A stretch of 10,242 nt of DNA, taken from the NCBI GenBank assembly GCA_023250755.1, contig JAHFAC010000042.1, positions 1-10,242 on the forward strand. The letters run 5' to 3'. The DNA comes from Bacteriovoracaceae bacterium (lineage in GTDB: Bacteria; Bdellovibrionota; UBA1018). Of the stretch, positions 1 to 7,500 are shown piece after piece. Within the stretch, counting starts at the first letter, position 1. The number at the start of each line of letters is the position of its first letter. The position numbers were made by a program, and so were the translations under genes. The notes beneath the pieces are model-generated. The model saw nothing but the letters and a program-made list of their open reading frames with translations. It did not search any database and was not told the DNA's origin.

Positions 1-106
1 CGGCCGGCCGAGAGCCTATATAAGGAAATTCAACATGTGTCGTTTGTGTTTCCGAAGTTTGGCGCTTAAAGGGCAACTCCCTGGCGTTGTTAAGTCGAGC
101 TGGTAG
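1..106 (+). CDS. rpsN: Ribosomal protein S14, zinc-type, 3' end only (partial)
   Basis: This is the C-terminal part of small-subunit protein S14, which sits in the 30S head near the decoding region. Reading in frame from base 2 gives 34 residues and a TAG stop at 104-106. They begin [10 protein letters not shown] and end LPGVVKSSW, which matches the short zinc-binding S14 form. The second zinc knuckle is visible as C-R-L-C (cysteine codons at 38 and 47). The first cysteine pair should lie just upstream of the window, and base 1 (c) fits the last base of a cysteine codon before GRPR. The gene is cut by the window edge, not broken. It lies 20 nt before rpsH, its usual place in the spc operon. 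The gap holds a GAAGAGG-like ribosome binding site for rpsH. The identification is very secure despite the short length. Confidence 0.93.
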   Translation, partial: GRPRAYIRKFNMCRLCFRSLALKGQLPGVVKSSW

Positions 107-126
107 AAGCGAAGAGGTACGAACTT

Positions 127-525
127 ATGAGTATGACAGATCCAGTAGCAGATCTTTTGACTAGGCTTCGCAACTCGGCGAAGGAGGGGCATGAAAAAGT
201 GGAGGTCCCTGCTTCTCGCCTGAAAGCGAATATTGTTCGTGTATTGAAGGAAGAAGGTTACGTCAAGAACTTCAGACTTCATCGTGAGGATAGCCACCCC
301 ATGATTAAAGTTTTTCTTAAATACACAGAAAAAGGCGACAGCGTCATTCGGGGTGTGCGTCGGATAAGTCGTCCAGGACTACGAAGGTATGCGGGCTATG
401 AAAAAATGCCCCGCCCCTTGAGTGGTGCAGGTGTGGCGATTGTTTCCACTTCAAAAGGCCTGATGACGGGCCAAAGAGCTCGAGCCCTAAAAGTGGGTGG
501 CGAGATTCTTTGTGAGGTTTGGTGA
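127..525 (+). CDS. rpsH: Ribosomal protein S8
   Basis: S8 is a primary 16S rRNA-binding protein that organises the central domain of the 30S subunit. In enterobacteria it also represses spc operon translation. The 132-residue protein opens MSMTDPVADLLTRLRN, the classic S8 N-terminus, so the ATG at 127 is preferred. It carries the C-terminal signature STSKG at residues 107-111, followed by GGEILCEVW at the end. Length agrees with the family (about 130). A purine-rich GAAGAGG stretch lies roughly 10 nt upstream of the start. rplF begins 3 nt after its stop, so the two are probably translationally coupled. Nothing is unusual in the coding sequence. Confidence 0.98.
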   Translation: MSMTDPVADLLTRLRNSAKEGHEKVEVPASRLKANIVRVLKEEGYVKNFRLHREDSHPMIKVFLKYTEKGDSVIRGVRRISRPGLRRYAGYEKMPRPLSGAGVAIVSTSKGLMTGQRARALKVGGEILCEVW

Positions 526-528
526 TTT

Positions 529-1074
529 ATGTCTCGCGTAGGTAAAGTTCCTGTCAAGATTGCTTCAGGCGTAAAAGTAGAAATCAAAGAAGGTGTAATC
601 AAAGTAGAAGGACCTAAAGGAAAATTGAGCCATTCCCTTCCTCGTGGGGTGAGTGCCAAAATTGAAGCAGGTGCGATCATTTTGGCCAGTGATGAATCCA
701 TTGCGCCCAACGCTTCAGCCCTTCATGGGATGACTCGTACTTTGCTTCACAATATGGTCCAGGGAGTTCATGCGCCCTTTACCAAAGAGCTCGATATTGT
801 AGGGGTAGGTTATCGCGCTGCGACTAAGGGCAGTGTCCTCACTTTGAGCTTAGGGTATTCTCATCCTATTGACTATGAGCTTCCAGCTGGAATTACTGCA
901 AAAGTTGAGAACAATACGCGCGTCGTAGTGAGTGGGTCTGACAAAATTCTCGTAGGAATGGTTGCAGCGAAGATTCGTTCATTTAAAAAGCCAGAGCCTT
1001 ATCAGGGCAAAGGCGTGAAGTATGTAAATGAGCACATTATTCGTAAGCAAGGTAAAGCGGCAGGCGCCAAGTAA
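529..1074 (+). CDS. rplF: Ribosomal protein L6
   Basis: L6 binds 23S rRNA at the base of the L7/L12 stalk, near the factor-binding site and the sarcin-ricin loop. The 181-residue protein starts MSRVGKVPV and has the two repeated L6 folds. The first half carries VEGPKGKL (residues 26-33). The second half carries VGVGYRA (91-97), GYSHPI (109-114) and the diagnostic PEPYQGKGVKY (155-165) near the C-terminus. Length is normal (E. coli has about 177). The start follows the rpsH stop by 3 nt, and a GAGG within the end of rpsH (about 12 nt upstream) is the only ribosome-binding signal, which suggests translational coupling to rpsH. The tail ends basic (RKQGKAAGAK), as usual. Confidence 0.98.
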   Translation: MSRVGKVPVKIASGVKVEIKEGVIKVEGPKGKLSHSLPRGVSAKIEAGAIILASDESIAPNASALHGMTRTLLHNMVQGVHAPFTKELDIVGVGYRAATKGSVLTLSLGYSHPIDYELPAGITAKVENNTRVVVSGSDKILVGMVAAKIRSFKKPEPYQGKGVKYVNEHIIRKQGKAAGAK

Positions 1075-1103
1075 TTAGAAGGTTTTAAAAAAGGTGATGA
1101 TTT

Positions 1104-1481
1104 ATGAGTACTAAAATCCGCCGACAGACAGGTCAAAAGAAGGTGATTCGGTTCAAGCGTAAGCGACGAATTCGTTCGCGTGTGGAGGGGACATTGGAAC
1201 GTCCTAGGTTCTCCGTGTTTCGCTCGAATAGCCATATTTATGCACAGATTATCGATGATGTGAAAGGTCACACTTTGGTAGCAGGTTCCACAATCGAAGA
1301 AGAGTTAAAGGGCAAAGTAAAAGGAACAGTTGAAGGTGCTAAGACGTTGGGTGGCTTGATTGCAAAACGTGCTTTGGCTAAAAATATCAGTCAGGTCGTA
1401 TTTGATCGCAGCGGTTATCTCTATCATGGCCAAATCAAGGCAATTGCAGATGCTGCACGTGAAGCGGGTCTAAAGTTTTAA
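1104..1481 (+). CDS. rplR: Ribosomal protein L18
   Basis: L18 binds 5S rRNA and helps attach it to the central protuberance of the 50S subunit. The 125-residue protein has a very basic N-terminus ([15 protein letters not shown], about residues 16-30), then [20 protein letters not shown] (33-52). It ends in the conserved [17 protein letters not shown] segment (100-116). It is slightly longer than the E. coli protein (117) but within the family range. An AAGGTGAT ribosome binding site at 1091-1098 gives a long match to the 16S rRNA 3' end, 5 nt before the ATG. It lies between rplF and rpsE as in most bacteria. No anomaly is seen. Confidence 0.98.
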   Translation: MSTKIRRQTGQKKVIRFKRKRRIRSRVEGTLERPRFSVFRSNSHIYAQIIDDVKGHTLVAGSTIEEELKGKVKGTVEGAKTLGGLIAKRALAKNISQVVFDRSGYLYHGQIKAIADAAREAGLKF

Positions 1482-1505
1482 TTAAGGATATAGGAGACTG
1501 AAAGA

Positions 1506-2015
1506 ATGGCAATGGGGCAACAATCAGGTCGGCATGAAGAGTCTGAGTTTGAAGACCGAGTGATTCACATCAATCGCTGCGCAAAGGTGGTGAAAGGTGG
1601 ACGCAGGTTTAGTTTTGCTGCCATTGTGGTGGTGGGTGACAAAAAAGGCCAGGTGGGCATCGGCTTGGGTAAAGCTGGTGAAGTTCCGGAAGCGATTAAG
1701 AAAGCAGGGAAGCAAGCCAAAAAGAATTTGATTCGAGTTCCACTTGAAGGGAGCACCATTCCTCATCAGGTTCTTGGGCATTTTGGAGCCAGTCAGGTCT
1801 TAATGAAACCGGCTCCCGAAGGAACTGGAGTGATTGCAAGTTCAGTGGTTCGAGCCATTTTGGAAGTGGCAGGGATTAAGAATATTCTGACTAAATCTTT
1901 GAGACGGGATAATCCACATAATGTCGTGCGAGCCACCCTCGAAGCTTTAAAGGAATTGAGGACTTTTTCTGAGATTGCTCGTGCTCGCGGTAAAACCGTG
2001 AGCGAAATCATGTAG
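1506..2015 (+). CDS. rpsE: Ribosomal protein S5
   Basis: S5 sits on the solvent side of the 30S subunit near the mRNA entrance and contributes to decoding accuracy. Mutations in its spectinomycin loop confer resistance in model bacteria. The 169-residue protein has the double-stranded RNA-binding-like N-terminal domain with [18 protein letters not shown] (28-45) and [14 protein letters not shown] (51-64). The C-terminal domain carries [18 protein letters not shown] (107-123 region) and ends GKTVSEIM. Many S5 proteins have Ala-Gly-Gly where this one has Ala-Ser-Ser (residues 111-113), a mild variation. A TAGGAGA ribosome binding site lies about 10 nt upstream of the ATG. rpmD follows 12 nt after the stop if the 2028 start is used. 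Confidence 0.98.
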   Translation: MAMGQQSGRHEESEFEDRVIHINRCAKVVKGGRRFSFAAIVVVGDKKGQVGIGLGKAGEVPEAIKKAGKQAKKNLIRVPLEGSTIPHQVLGHFGASQVLMKPAPEGTGVIASSVVRAILEVAGIKNILTKSLRRDNPHNVVRATLEALKELRTFSEIARARGKTVSEIM

Positions 2016-2018
2016 GAG
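2014..2018 (+). promoter_or_regulatory. Ribosome binding site deciding the rpmD start
   Basis: AGGAG overlaps the rpsE stop codon (TAG at 2013-2015). Two in-frame ATGs follow, at 2022 and 2028. The spacing is 3 nt to the first, which is too short, and 9 nt to the second, which is close to optimal. The start at 2028 is therefore preferred. Confidence 0.7.
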
Positions 2019-2027
2019 TGAATGGTT

Positions 2028-2288
2028 ATGGCGAAGGAAAAATCAGAAATCGCTAAAAGCGCCCAGGCAGCACCTAAAAGTGGCAGCCAAGGAAGTGTGA
2101 TGAAAAAGAGCATCACGATTCGTCTGAAAAGGGGAACGATTGCTTGCAATCCGATTCAAAGGGCAACGATTAATGGCTTGGGTTTGAAGAGACGGCACCA
2201 GGAGCGTACGCTAGAGAATACCCCCTCTGTTCGTGGAATGATTAAGAAAGTTCTTCACTTGGTGGAGGTTGTTTCAGAGGTTCGCTAA
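2028..2288 (+). CDS. rpmD: Ribosomal protein L30 with N-terminal extension
   Basis: L30 is a small 50S protein. The core from residue 25 onward (MKKSITIRLKRGTIACNP, then RATINGLGLKRRHQ and TPSVRGMIKKVLHLVEVV) matches the family, whose members are usually about 60 residues. From the ATG at 2028 the protein has 86 residues, so about 24 extra residues precede the core. They are rich in Lys, Ala, Ser and Glu and look disordered. The start at 2028 is chosen over 2022 because of the AGGAG spacing. A third in-frame ATG at 2100 falls exactly at the usual L30 N-terminus and has AAGGAAG at 2089-2095 just before it, so the short form could also be made. Identity is certain and the true N-terminus is not. 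rplO follows 31 nt after the stop. Confidence 0.93.
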   Translation: MAKEKSEIAKSAQAAPKSGSQGSVMKKSITIRLKRGTIACNPIQRATINGLGLKRRHQERTLENTPSVRGMIKKVLHLVEVVSEVR

Positions 2289-2305
2289 TCGTTCCGGCTG
2301 AAATT

Positions 2306-2311
2306 AAGGAG
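2306..2311 (+). promoter_or_regulatory. Ribosome binding site deciding the rplO start
   Basis: A perfect AAGGAG lies 8 nt before the ATG at 2320. An in-frame GTG at 2311 overlaps the AAGGAG itself and so cannot use it, which excludes the longer reading. Confidence 0.8.
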
Positions 2312-2319
2312 TGGTTGAT

Positions 2320-2823
2320 ATGTTGACACTAAATGGAATTAAAGCTCATCCCGGCGCAACCCATAAGCGGAAGCGTTTAGGACGTGGTGCAGGTTCAGGG
2401 CATGGTCAGACGGCAGGTAAAGGTGACAAGGGTCAGTTGGCACGATCGGGTGGAAGCGTGCGTCCTGGGTTTGAGGGCGGCCAGATGCCGCTTTATCGAC
2501 GAATTCCCAAGCGTGGATTCAAAAACTATGCGAGACGTTCCAATGCAATACTCAATCTTTTTGACATAGAGAAATTGAGTGCAAAGGAATTTCCAGAAAT
2601 TTCATTGGAGTCTTTGACCGCAGCCAATAAGATCAAAGGACGTTATGATCGTTTGACTATTCTTGGAACGGGGGAGCTGACCCAGGCTTTTGCCGTAAAA
2701 GCTCACCGCATCAGTCCTTCTGCACAAGAAAAGATTAAAAAAGTCGGCGGAACACTTGAACTTCTTCCCATTCCGGGACAATCGGGATCTACTAGTAAGC
2801 AAACCGCAAAGAAAGAGAAATAG
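2320..2823 (+). CDS. rplO: Ribosomal protein L15
   Basis: L15 is a late-assembly 50S protein whose glycine-rich N-terminal arm threads through 23S rRNA. The 167-residue protein starts MLTLNGIKAHPGATHKRKRL and has the typical Gly-rich arm GRGAGSGHGQTAGKGDKGQ (21-39). FEGGQMPLYRRIPKRGF (51-67) follows. The C-terminal globular part holds the VKAHRISPSAQEKI segment (126-139). It is longer than E. coli L15 (144), partly through a polar tail of about 17 residues ending SKQTAKKEK. The ATG at 2320 is chosen for its well-spaced AAGGAG and for family alignment. secY starts 6 nt after the stop, the standard spc arrangement that couples translocon synthesis to ribosomes. Confidence 0.97.
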   Translation: MLTLNGIKAHPGATHKRKRLGRGAGSGHGQTAGKGDKGQLARSGGSVRPGFEGGQMPLYRRIPKRGFKNYARRSNAILNLFDIEKLSAKEFPEISLESLTAANKIKGRYDRLTILGTGELTQAFAVKAHRISPSAQEKIKKVGGTLELLPIPGQSGSTSKQTAKKEK

Positions 2824-2829
2824 CCTAAA

Positions 2830-4134
2830 ATGTCAGGCATCGAAGGATTGGTTAAGATTTCGGAGCTTCGTAAACGAATTATTTTTACCCTCCTCATGCT
2901 GGCAGTTTATCGAGTTGGGGTTCATATTCCAACGCCGGGTGTGGATGGTGATGCCCTTCAGCAAGTTTTTGCTAACATGAGGGGTACGATTTTTGGGTGG
3001 TTCAACCTCTTTAGCGGAGGTGCACTCGAGCGTTTCAGCATTTTTGCTCTCGGAGTCATGCCCTACATCAGTAGTTCCATTATTTTTCAGCTTCTTACTG
3101 TAGTGTGGCCCTATCTTCATGATCTTCAGAAAGAGGGAGATCAGGGAAGAAAAAAAATCACTCAATATACACGGTACGGCACTGTGATTCTTTGCTTGGT
3201 TCAAGGCTATGGAATCGCTGCAGGGCTTGAGCACTATAACCAGCCCCCAGTTGTATTTCATCCGGGGCTTGCTTTTCGGATCCTCACGACTATTACCTTA
3301 TCTACAGGTACTATTTTTCTGATGTGGGTTGGGGAACAGATGTCTGAGCGTGGAATTGGCAATGGCATTTCGTTGCTGATTTTTGCAGGTATTGCAGCTC
3401 GGATTCCTTCAGGGATTGGGAGTACTTTGAGTCTTTACCGCTCGGGTGAACTCAGTTTTTTTAAAATTCTCCTGGTTCTGGCGATTGTTATCATTACATT
3501 TTTTGTGATTATTTTTGTTGAGCGAGGGGCGCGTCGAATCCCTGTCCATTACGCAAAGCGGATTGTTGGACGCAAAGTGTATGGTGGGCAGAATACCCAT
3601 CTTCCCCTGAAAGTGAACACCTCTGGAGTGATTCCTCCCATTTTCGCGTCATCATTGATTATGTTTCCTGCAACGGTGGCTACTTTTTTCCCAAGTTCAA
3701 TTCTGAGGCAGTTTACCTCCTATATCCAGCCTGGAGCTATGCTTTACGAAGTGCTTTTTGTCGGGATGATTGTCTTTTTCTGTTATTTTTACACTGCCGT
3801 TACATTTAAAACGGATGATGTTGCGGACAACCTCAAGAAGTACGGTGGATTTATTCCCGGGATTCGTCCAGGACAACCGACCGCGCAGTATATTGATTTT
3901 GTGCTTTCTCGCATCACTTTAGGGGGTGCAATTTATATTTCGGCCATCTGTGTGTTGCCAACGATGCTGACCCAGACCATAAAAGTTCCATTTTACTTTG
4001 GTGGAACAAGTGTGTTGATTTTAGTGGGTGTTGCATTGGATACCGTTGCTCAGATCGAAACGTTCTTGCTGACTCGAAATTACGAAGGATTTATGAAACA
4101 CACGCGATTGAAAGGCCGGACATCATTCTCATGA
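2830..4134 (+). CDS. secY: Protein translocase channel subunit SecY
   Basis: SecY forms the protein-conducting channel of the inner membrane with SecE and SecG, and takes substrates from SecA or the ribosome. The 434-residue protein is near the usual length (E. coli 443). Its hydrophobic segments agree with ten membrane helices. The first is about residues 16-33, followed by the plug region with FNLFSGGALERFSIFALG (58-75). The family landmark GEQMSERGIGNGISLLIF spans 168-185. The cytoplasmic RRIPVHYAKR loop (235-244) and the GIRPGQPT loop (344-351) are sites where SecA and the ribosome dock in characterised SecY proteins. The basic C-terminus ends in HTRLKGRTSFS. The ribosome binding site is poor, so coupling from rplO is likely. 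The stop overlaps the adk start as ATGA. Confidence 0.98.
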   Translation: MSGIEGLVKISELRKRIIFTLLMLAVYRVGVHIPTPGVDGDALQQVFANMRGTIFGWFNLFSGGALERFSIFALGVMPYISSSIIFQLLTVVWPYLHDLQKEGDQGRKKITQYTRYGTVILCLVQGYGIAAGLEHYNQPPVVFHPGLAFRILTTITLSTGTIFLMWVGEQMSERGIGNGISLLIFAGIAARIPSGIGSTLSLYRSGELSFFKILLVLAIVIITFFVIIFVERGARRIPVHYAKRIVGRKVYGGQNTHLPLKVNTSGVIPPIFASSLIMFPATVATFFPSSILRQFTSYIQPGAMLYEVLFVGMIVFFCYFYTAVTFKTDDVADNLKKYGGFIPGIRPGQPTAQYIDFVLSRITLGGAIYISAICVLPTMLTQTIKVPFYFGGTSVLILVGVALDTVAQIETFLLTRNYEGFMKHTRLKGRTSFS

Positions 4135-4772
4135 TTATTGTATTGCTTGGCCCTCCGGGCTCTGGAAAAGGCACTCAGGCAAAACGGCTTATTTCTGAGG
4201 TAAAGTGGCCCCAACTTTCGACCGGTGATATGCTCAGGTCTGCAATTGGAGCTGGCTCTCAATTGGGAAAAGAAGCGAAATCTTTTATGGATCGCGGAGC
4301 GCTGGTTCCTGACTCTGTGGTTGTTCAGCTGATTGCCGATCGGACACGTAACGAGGATTGCCGTGCTGGATTTGTATTAGATGGATTTCCTCGCACGCTT
4401 CCACAAGCCGAAGCCTTAGATCAGATGCTTGCCACACGAGGCAGAGGCATCGATCACGCTGTTCTTTTTGACGTGCCTGACGCTGACTTGCTGGAGCGTT
4501 TAACTGGACGTAGAACCTGTGCAAAATGCGGAGCAATGTATCACTTGCAGGCGGCCCAACCTAAGAAACAGGGTATTTGTGATCAATGTGGTTCAGCCCT
4601 CATCCAGAGAGAGGACGATCGGGCTGAGGTCATCAAGAAGCGTCTTGAAGTTTATCATGCCCAGACTTCACCTTTGATCGAGTATTATAAAAAACAAGAA
4701 AAGTTAAAAACTGTCAACGCTACGCAAGCACCTGATCTTGTTTTTCAGGCTTTTAAAAAAATTCTCTACTAA
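4131..4772 (+). CDS. adk: Adenylate kinase with Cys4 zinc LID
   Basis: Adenylate kinase converts ATP and AMP to two ADP in the cytoplasm and balances adenine nucleotides. The 213 residues show the P-loop GPPGSGKGT (7-15), the AMP-binding segment LSTGDMLR (29-36), and DGFPRT (84-89). The LID domain holds four cysteines (C130, C133, C150, C153) in C-x2-C-x16-C-x2-C, the zinc-binding long form common in Gram-positives and several other lineages. E. coli instead uses a hydrogen-bond network there. QREDDR (159-164) contributes catalytic arginines. The ATG at 4131 overlaps the secY stop by 4 nt, indicating translational coupling. The secY-adk-map order is widespread in bacteria. The gene looks fully functional. 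Confidence 0.98.
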   Translation: MIIVLLGPPGSGKGTQAKRLISEVKWPQLSTGDMLRSAIGAGSQLGKEAKSFMDRGALVPDSVVVQLIADRTRNEDCRAGFVLDGFPRTLPQAEALDQMLATRGRGIDHAVLFDVPDADLLERLTGRRTCAKCGAMYHLQAAQPKKQGICDQCGSALIQREDDRAEVIKKRLEVYHAQTSPLIEYYKKQEKLKTVNATQAPDLVFQAFKKILY

Positions 4773-4806
4773 CTCACTATTAGGAATGGATCGGAATTCA
4801 CAGTTC

Positions 4807-5556
4807 ATGATTACCTTAAAATCCGAACGAGAGCTCAATTTGATGCGCAAATCTTGTCGAGTGGTTGCGCAGATTTTGGAAGAGCTTGCAGGCCTCGTTA
4901 AGCCCGGTATTACTACAGCCGATCTGGATCGACATGCGGAACTACGATGCCAAGAGATGGGTGTAGTACCTGCCTTTAAGGGATATCATGGTTTTCCGGC
5001 AACGCTCTGTGTTTCTATCAATGAAGAAGTGGTTCATGGGATTCCCTCACCTCATCGGCGCTTAAAAGAGGGGGACATCATTGGACTCGATTTTGGAGTC
5101 ACCCTAGAAGGTTGGTATGGAGATTCTGCCCGGACAGTGACAGTGGGGAAGGTGAACCCAGCAGCTCAAAAGTTGATTGATGTGACTCGAGAGAGTCTCA
5201 TCCGTGGAATTGAGCAATGTCATGAGGGAAACCGGGTTTTTGATATTGGATTTGCTGTCCAAAATTATGTTGAAGCGTTTGGTTACAGCGTGGTAAGGGA
5301 GTTCGTTGGTCATGGAATAGGTAGGGCATTGCATGAGGAGCCTCAGGTTCCGAATTATGGCCCGAAAGGAAAGGGTATTCCCCTAAAAGTTGGGATGGTC
5401 CTTGCCATAGAGCCCATGGTCAATGCTGGTAGTCACGAAGTGAAAGTTCTGGGAGACGGATGGACGGCTGTTACCCTGGATCGGTCGCTTTCTGCTCATT
5501 TTGAGCATACGGTAGCTATCACTCCGAGCGGTCCGGAGATTTTGACTGTAACTTAG
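4807..5556 (+). CDS. map: Methionine aminopeptidase, type I
   Basis: This enzyme removes the initiator methionine from nascent proteins at the ribosome. From the ATG at 4807 it has 249 residues and opens MITLKSERELNLMRKSCRVV, which aligns with short type I enzymes such as the Bacillus protein. The five metal ligands of the pita-bread fold are present: D95, D106, H169 (in GHGIGRALHEEPQ), E202 (in AIEPMVNAG) and E233 (in FEHTVAI). The substrate-site histidine is H77 in VVHGIP. Upstream in-frame starts at 4738 (inside adk) and 4786 (its AGGA touches the ATG) are disfavoured. The ribosome binding site for 4807 is itself weak (GGA at 4793-4795), so 4786 is a minor alternative adding seven residues. 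There is no N-terminal SH3-type extension. Confidence 0.96.
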   Translation: MITLKSERELNLMRKSCRVVAQILEELAGLVKPGITTADLDRHAELRCQEMGVVPAFKGYHGFPATLCVSINEEVVHGIPSPHRRLKEGDIIGLDFGVTLEGWYGDSARTVTVGKVNPAAQKLIDVTRESLIRGIEQCHEGNRVFDIGFAVQNYVEAFGYSVVREFVGHGIGRALHEEPQVPNYGPKGKGIPLKVGMVLAIEPMVNAGSHEVKVLGDGWTAVTLDRSLSAHFEHTVAITPSGPEILTVT

Positions 5557-5584
5557 AATGGAGTTTTGAGCCAGGTAACCCGGG

Positions 5585-5803
5585 ATGTCGAAAGAAGACG
5601 CGATTCAAGTTGAGGGGACAGTTCTTGAGCCCTTGCCGAATGCGATGTTTCGAGTCGAGTTGCCAAATGGCCATAAAATTTTGGCTCATGTATCAGGGAA
5701 GATGAGGATGCATTATATCAAGATTCTTCCTGGAGATAAAGTTACGGTGGAAATGTCCCCCTATGATTTAACTCGGGGACGTATTACCTACCGAGTGAAG
5801 TGA
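5585..5803 (+). CDS. infA: Translation initiation factor IF-1
   Basis: IF-1 binds the 30S A site and supports IF-2 and IF-3 during initiation. The 72-residue protein is the canonical length and starts [20 protein letters not shown]. It covers the single OB-fold through [20 protein letters not shown] and ends [13 protein letters not shown]. All parts align with bacterial IF-1 without gaps. The only binding-site candidate is AGGT at 5573-5576, 8 nt before the ATG, which is modest. Placement between map and rpmJ is common in Gram-positives and in several other bacterial groups, but not in E. coli, where infA lies elsewhere. Confidence 0.97.
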   Translation: MSKEDAIQVEGTVLEPLPNAMFRVELPNGHKILAHVSGKMRMHYIKILPGDKVTVEMSPYDLTRGRITYRVK

Positions 5804-5813
5804 GGCGAGAAGT

Positions 5814-5927
5814 ATGAAAGTTCGTGCATCTGTGAAAAAAATTTGTGCCAAATGTAAAGTGCTTCGCCGAAAAGTCGTAGTTCGTGTTATATGCTCTAAT
5901 CCTCGCCACAACCAACGGCAAGGTTAA
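5814..5927 (+). CDS. rpmJ: Ribosomal protein L36, zinc-type
   Basis: L36 is the smallest 50S protein and stabilises 23S rRNA near the peptidyl transferase region. The 37 codons start ATG at 5814 and end TAA at 5925-5927. The protein opens [16 protein letters not shown] and ends NPRHNQRQG. The zinc ribbon ligands are C11, C14, C27 and H32, so this is the zinc-dependent form. The 37-residue length with H32 matches the shorter variant found in many bacteria. The start lies 10 nt after the infA stop, with a purine-rich GAGGCGAG between them. rpsM starts 31 nt later. Confidence 0.97.
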   Translation: MKVRASVKKICAKCKVLRRKVVVRVICSNPRHNQRQG

Positions 5928-5958
5928 GGCTTAAAGAAGCAGGAAAGGAAGGTATCCG

Positions 5959-6342
5959 GTGGCTCGTATTGCTGGCGTGGATCTCCCACGAAATAAGCGG
6001 ATGGAAGTGGCCTTGACCTATATTTTTGGTGTTGGGCGTTCCACTGCAAAGAAAGTTTTGACTGAGGCGAATATTGATTTGAACAAGAAAACGGACACTC
6101 TGACTGAGTCGGATGTTGCGCGAATTCGTGAGATTATTGATCGCACACATCGGGTAGAAGGTGATCTTCGAAGAGAAGTCAGTCTCAATATCAAGCGTTT
6201 GGTCGATCTGGGTTGTTATCGGGGTTCTCGGCATAGAAAAAGCCTTCCAGTTCGTGGCCAGCGAACTCATTCGAATGCAAGAACTCGTAAGGGGCCAGCA
6301 GTTGCAATTGCGGGTAAAAAATCTGTTAAGGCGATGAAGTAA
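5959..6342 (+). CDS. rpsM: Ribosomal protein S13 (GTG start)
   Basis: S13 sits in the 30S head and forms the B1 bridges with the 50S subunit, contacting P-site tRNA with its C-terminal tail. The 127-residue protein opens (M)[13 protein letters not shown], which is the family N-terminus, so the GTG at 5959 is the start. AGGAAGG stands about 5 nt before it. The helix-two-turn-helix region includes [14 protein letters not shown] (21-34). The signature [16 protein letters not shown] (66-81) and [17 protein letters not shown] (96-112) follow. The gap after rpmJ is only 31 nt, so there is no room for the large S4-binding pseudoknot leader found before rpsM in E. coli. Confidence 0.98.
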   Translation: MARIAGVDLPRNKRMEVALTYIFGVGRSTAKKVLTEANIDLNKKTDTLTESDVARIREIIDRTHRVEGDLRREVSLNIKRLVDLGCYRGSRHRKSLPVRGQRTHSNARTRKGPAVAIAGKKSVKAMK

Positions 6343-6365
6343 CGTTAAGTAGGAAAAGGCGGTTT

Positions 6366-6836
6366 ATGTCAGAAGAAAAGCAAGAAAGTTCAAAGGCAGA
6401 GAAAGCGGAGAAAAAGGATCTCGCAGCGGCTGCACCCGCAGCAGGGACTGCGGAGGGTGTGATTAAACGGGTGAAGAAGGGCAAGAGAAGCGTTTCCAAT
6501 GGGAATGTTTATATTCTTGCTTCGTTTAATAATACTGTAGTGACTATTACTGATCCCATGGGCAATGCCATTTGTTGGTCCAGCTCAGGCGGAAAAGGGT
6601 TCCGGGGTTCCAGGAAAAATACACCCTTTGCGGCGCAGGTTGCAGCAGAAGACGCAGCCCGTAAGGCCGTTGAAAACGGAATGCGCTCAGTTCAGGTTTT
6701 TGTCAGCGGACCGGGAGCTGGTCGTGAGTCAGCTCTCAGAGCATTATCATCAGCGGGGCTTCGCGTGACCTATATCGAGGATGTGACTCCCATCCCTCAT
6801 AATGGTTGTCGTCCGCCGAAACGGAGAAGGGTGTAA
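6366..6836 (+). CDS. rpsK: Ribosomal protein S11 with charged N-terminal extension
   Basis: S11 lies on the 30S platform and helps form the mRNA exit path. The protein has 156 residues against about 129 in E. coli. The conserved core runs from about residue 40 ([20 protein letters not shown]) and includes [19 protein letters not shown] (73-91), the signature [14 protein letters not shown] (114-127) and the C-terminal [12 protein letters not shown]. The Asn-Gly at 146-147 corresponds to the site that becomes isoaspartate in E. coli S11. Roughly 30 residues at the N-terminus are Glu, Lys and Ala rich and probably disordered. No internal in-frame ATG lies near the usual N-terminus, so the extension seems real. 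The ribosome binding site is AGGAAAAGG, about 7 nt upstream. rpsD begins 3 nt after the stop. Confidence 0.97.
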   Translation: MSEEKQESSKAEKAEKKDLAAAAPAAGTAEGVIKRVKKGKRSVSNGNVYILASFNNTVVTITDPMGNAICWSSSGGKGFRGSRKNTPFAAQVAAEDAARKAVENGMRSVQVFVSGPGAGRESALRALSSAGLRVTYIEDVTPIPHNGCRPPKRRRV

Positions 6837-6839
6837 GAA

Positions 6840-7466
6840 ATGGCTCGGTATTGTGGACCTGTTTGTAGAATTTGTCGTCGTGAAAACCAGAAGCTCTTTT
6901 TGAAGGGCGATCGGTGTAATACGGAAAAATGCGCTTTTGAACGGAGAGGTTATCCGCCTGGACAGCATGGACAGGGTAGGATCAAGTTCTCTGAGTATGG
7001 TCTTCAGCTTCGTGAGAAGCAGAAGATCAAGCGAATGTATGGGCTTTTGGAAAAGCAGTTCCGAAATCTCTTTGAAAAAGCTGAACGCACAAAGGGTATC
7101 ACTGGTTCAAATTTGCTGACGATGCTAGAGCGTCGCCTGGATAACGTTGCCTATCGCGTGGGTTTTGCAAATTCTCGAGTAGAGGCGAGACACCTCGTCC
7201 GTCATGGACATTTTACGATTAATGGACAAAAGGTAGATGTTCCTTCCTATCTGGTTGAAAAAGGCGATGTGCTTGAGATCAGAGAAAAAAGTCGTACCAC
7301 TGCCCGGATTTTAGGTGCTTTGGAATCAGTGAAGCGCCGTGAAATTCCACAATGGCTGGAACTCGAGTCAGCTCAATATAAAGCAAGAGTTCGGGACCTG
7401 CCCTCAAGGGATGACATGACAGCACCTATGGAAGAGCGATTAGTGGTGGAGTTGTATTCGAAGTAA
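6840..7466 (+). CDS. rpsD: Ribosomal protein S4, zinc-type
   Basis: S4 nucleates 30S assembly by binding the 16S rRNA 5' domain, and it represses its own operon in model bacteria. The 208 residues begin [16 protein letters not shown]. The N-terminal zinc site is C9, C12, C26 and C31, as in the Thermus protein, and an additional C5 is present. The [14 protein letters not shown] segment (34-47) and the S4 RNA-binding domain follow (about 98-160, with [19 protein letters not shown] and [13 protein letters not shown]). Length is normal (E. coli 206). The start lies 3 nt behind the rpsK stop, so coupling is likely. After its stop the operon opens into a 141-nt untranslated gap before rpoA. Confidence 0.98.
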   Translation: MARYCGPVCRICRRENQKLFLKGDRCNTEKCAFERRGYPPGQHGQGRIKFSEYGLQLREKQKIKRMYGLLEKQFRNLFEKAERTKGITGSNLLTMLERRLDNVAYRVGFANSRVEARHLVRHGHFTINGQKVDVPSYLVEKGDVLEIREKSRTTARILGALESVKRREIPQWLELESAQYKARVRDLPSRDDMTAPMEERLVVELYSK

Positions 7467-7500
7467 TTGAGAGGGTTTTATTATTTTTTGGTACCTATAT

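Noticed and set aside
396..710. Minus-strand open frame opposite rpsH and rplF
   Set aside because: It spans two conserved + strand genes, and its composition follows from their codons.
2833..3261. Long minus-strand open frame opposite secY
   Set aside because: It is the antisense shadow of a conserved membrane protein gene, with no ribosome binding site and no recognisable protein features.
4738..4806. Longer map reading starting inside adk
   Set aside because: The family N-terminus aligns at 4807, and the additional 23 residues resemble no methionine aminopeptidase extension and overlap adk.
7473..7489. T-rich run after rpsD as an intrinsic terminator
   Set aside because: No GC-rich hairpin precedes the T-run, and rpoA follows in the same direction.
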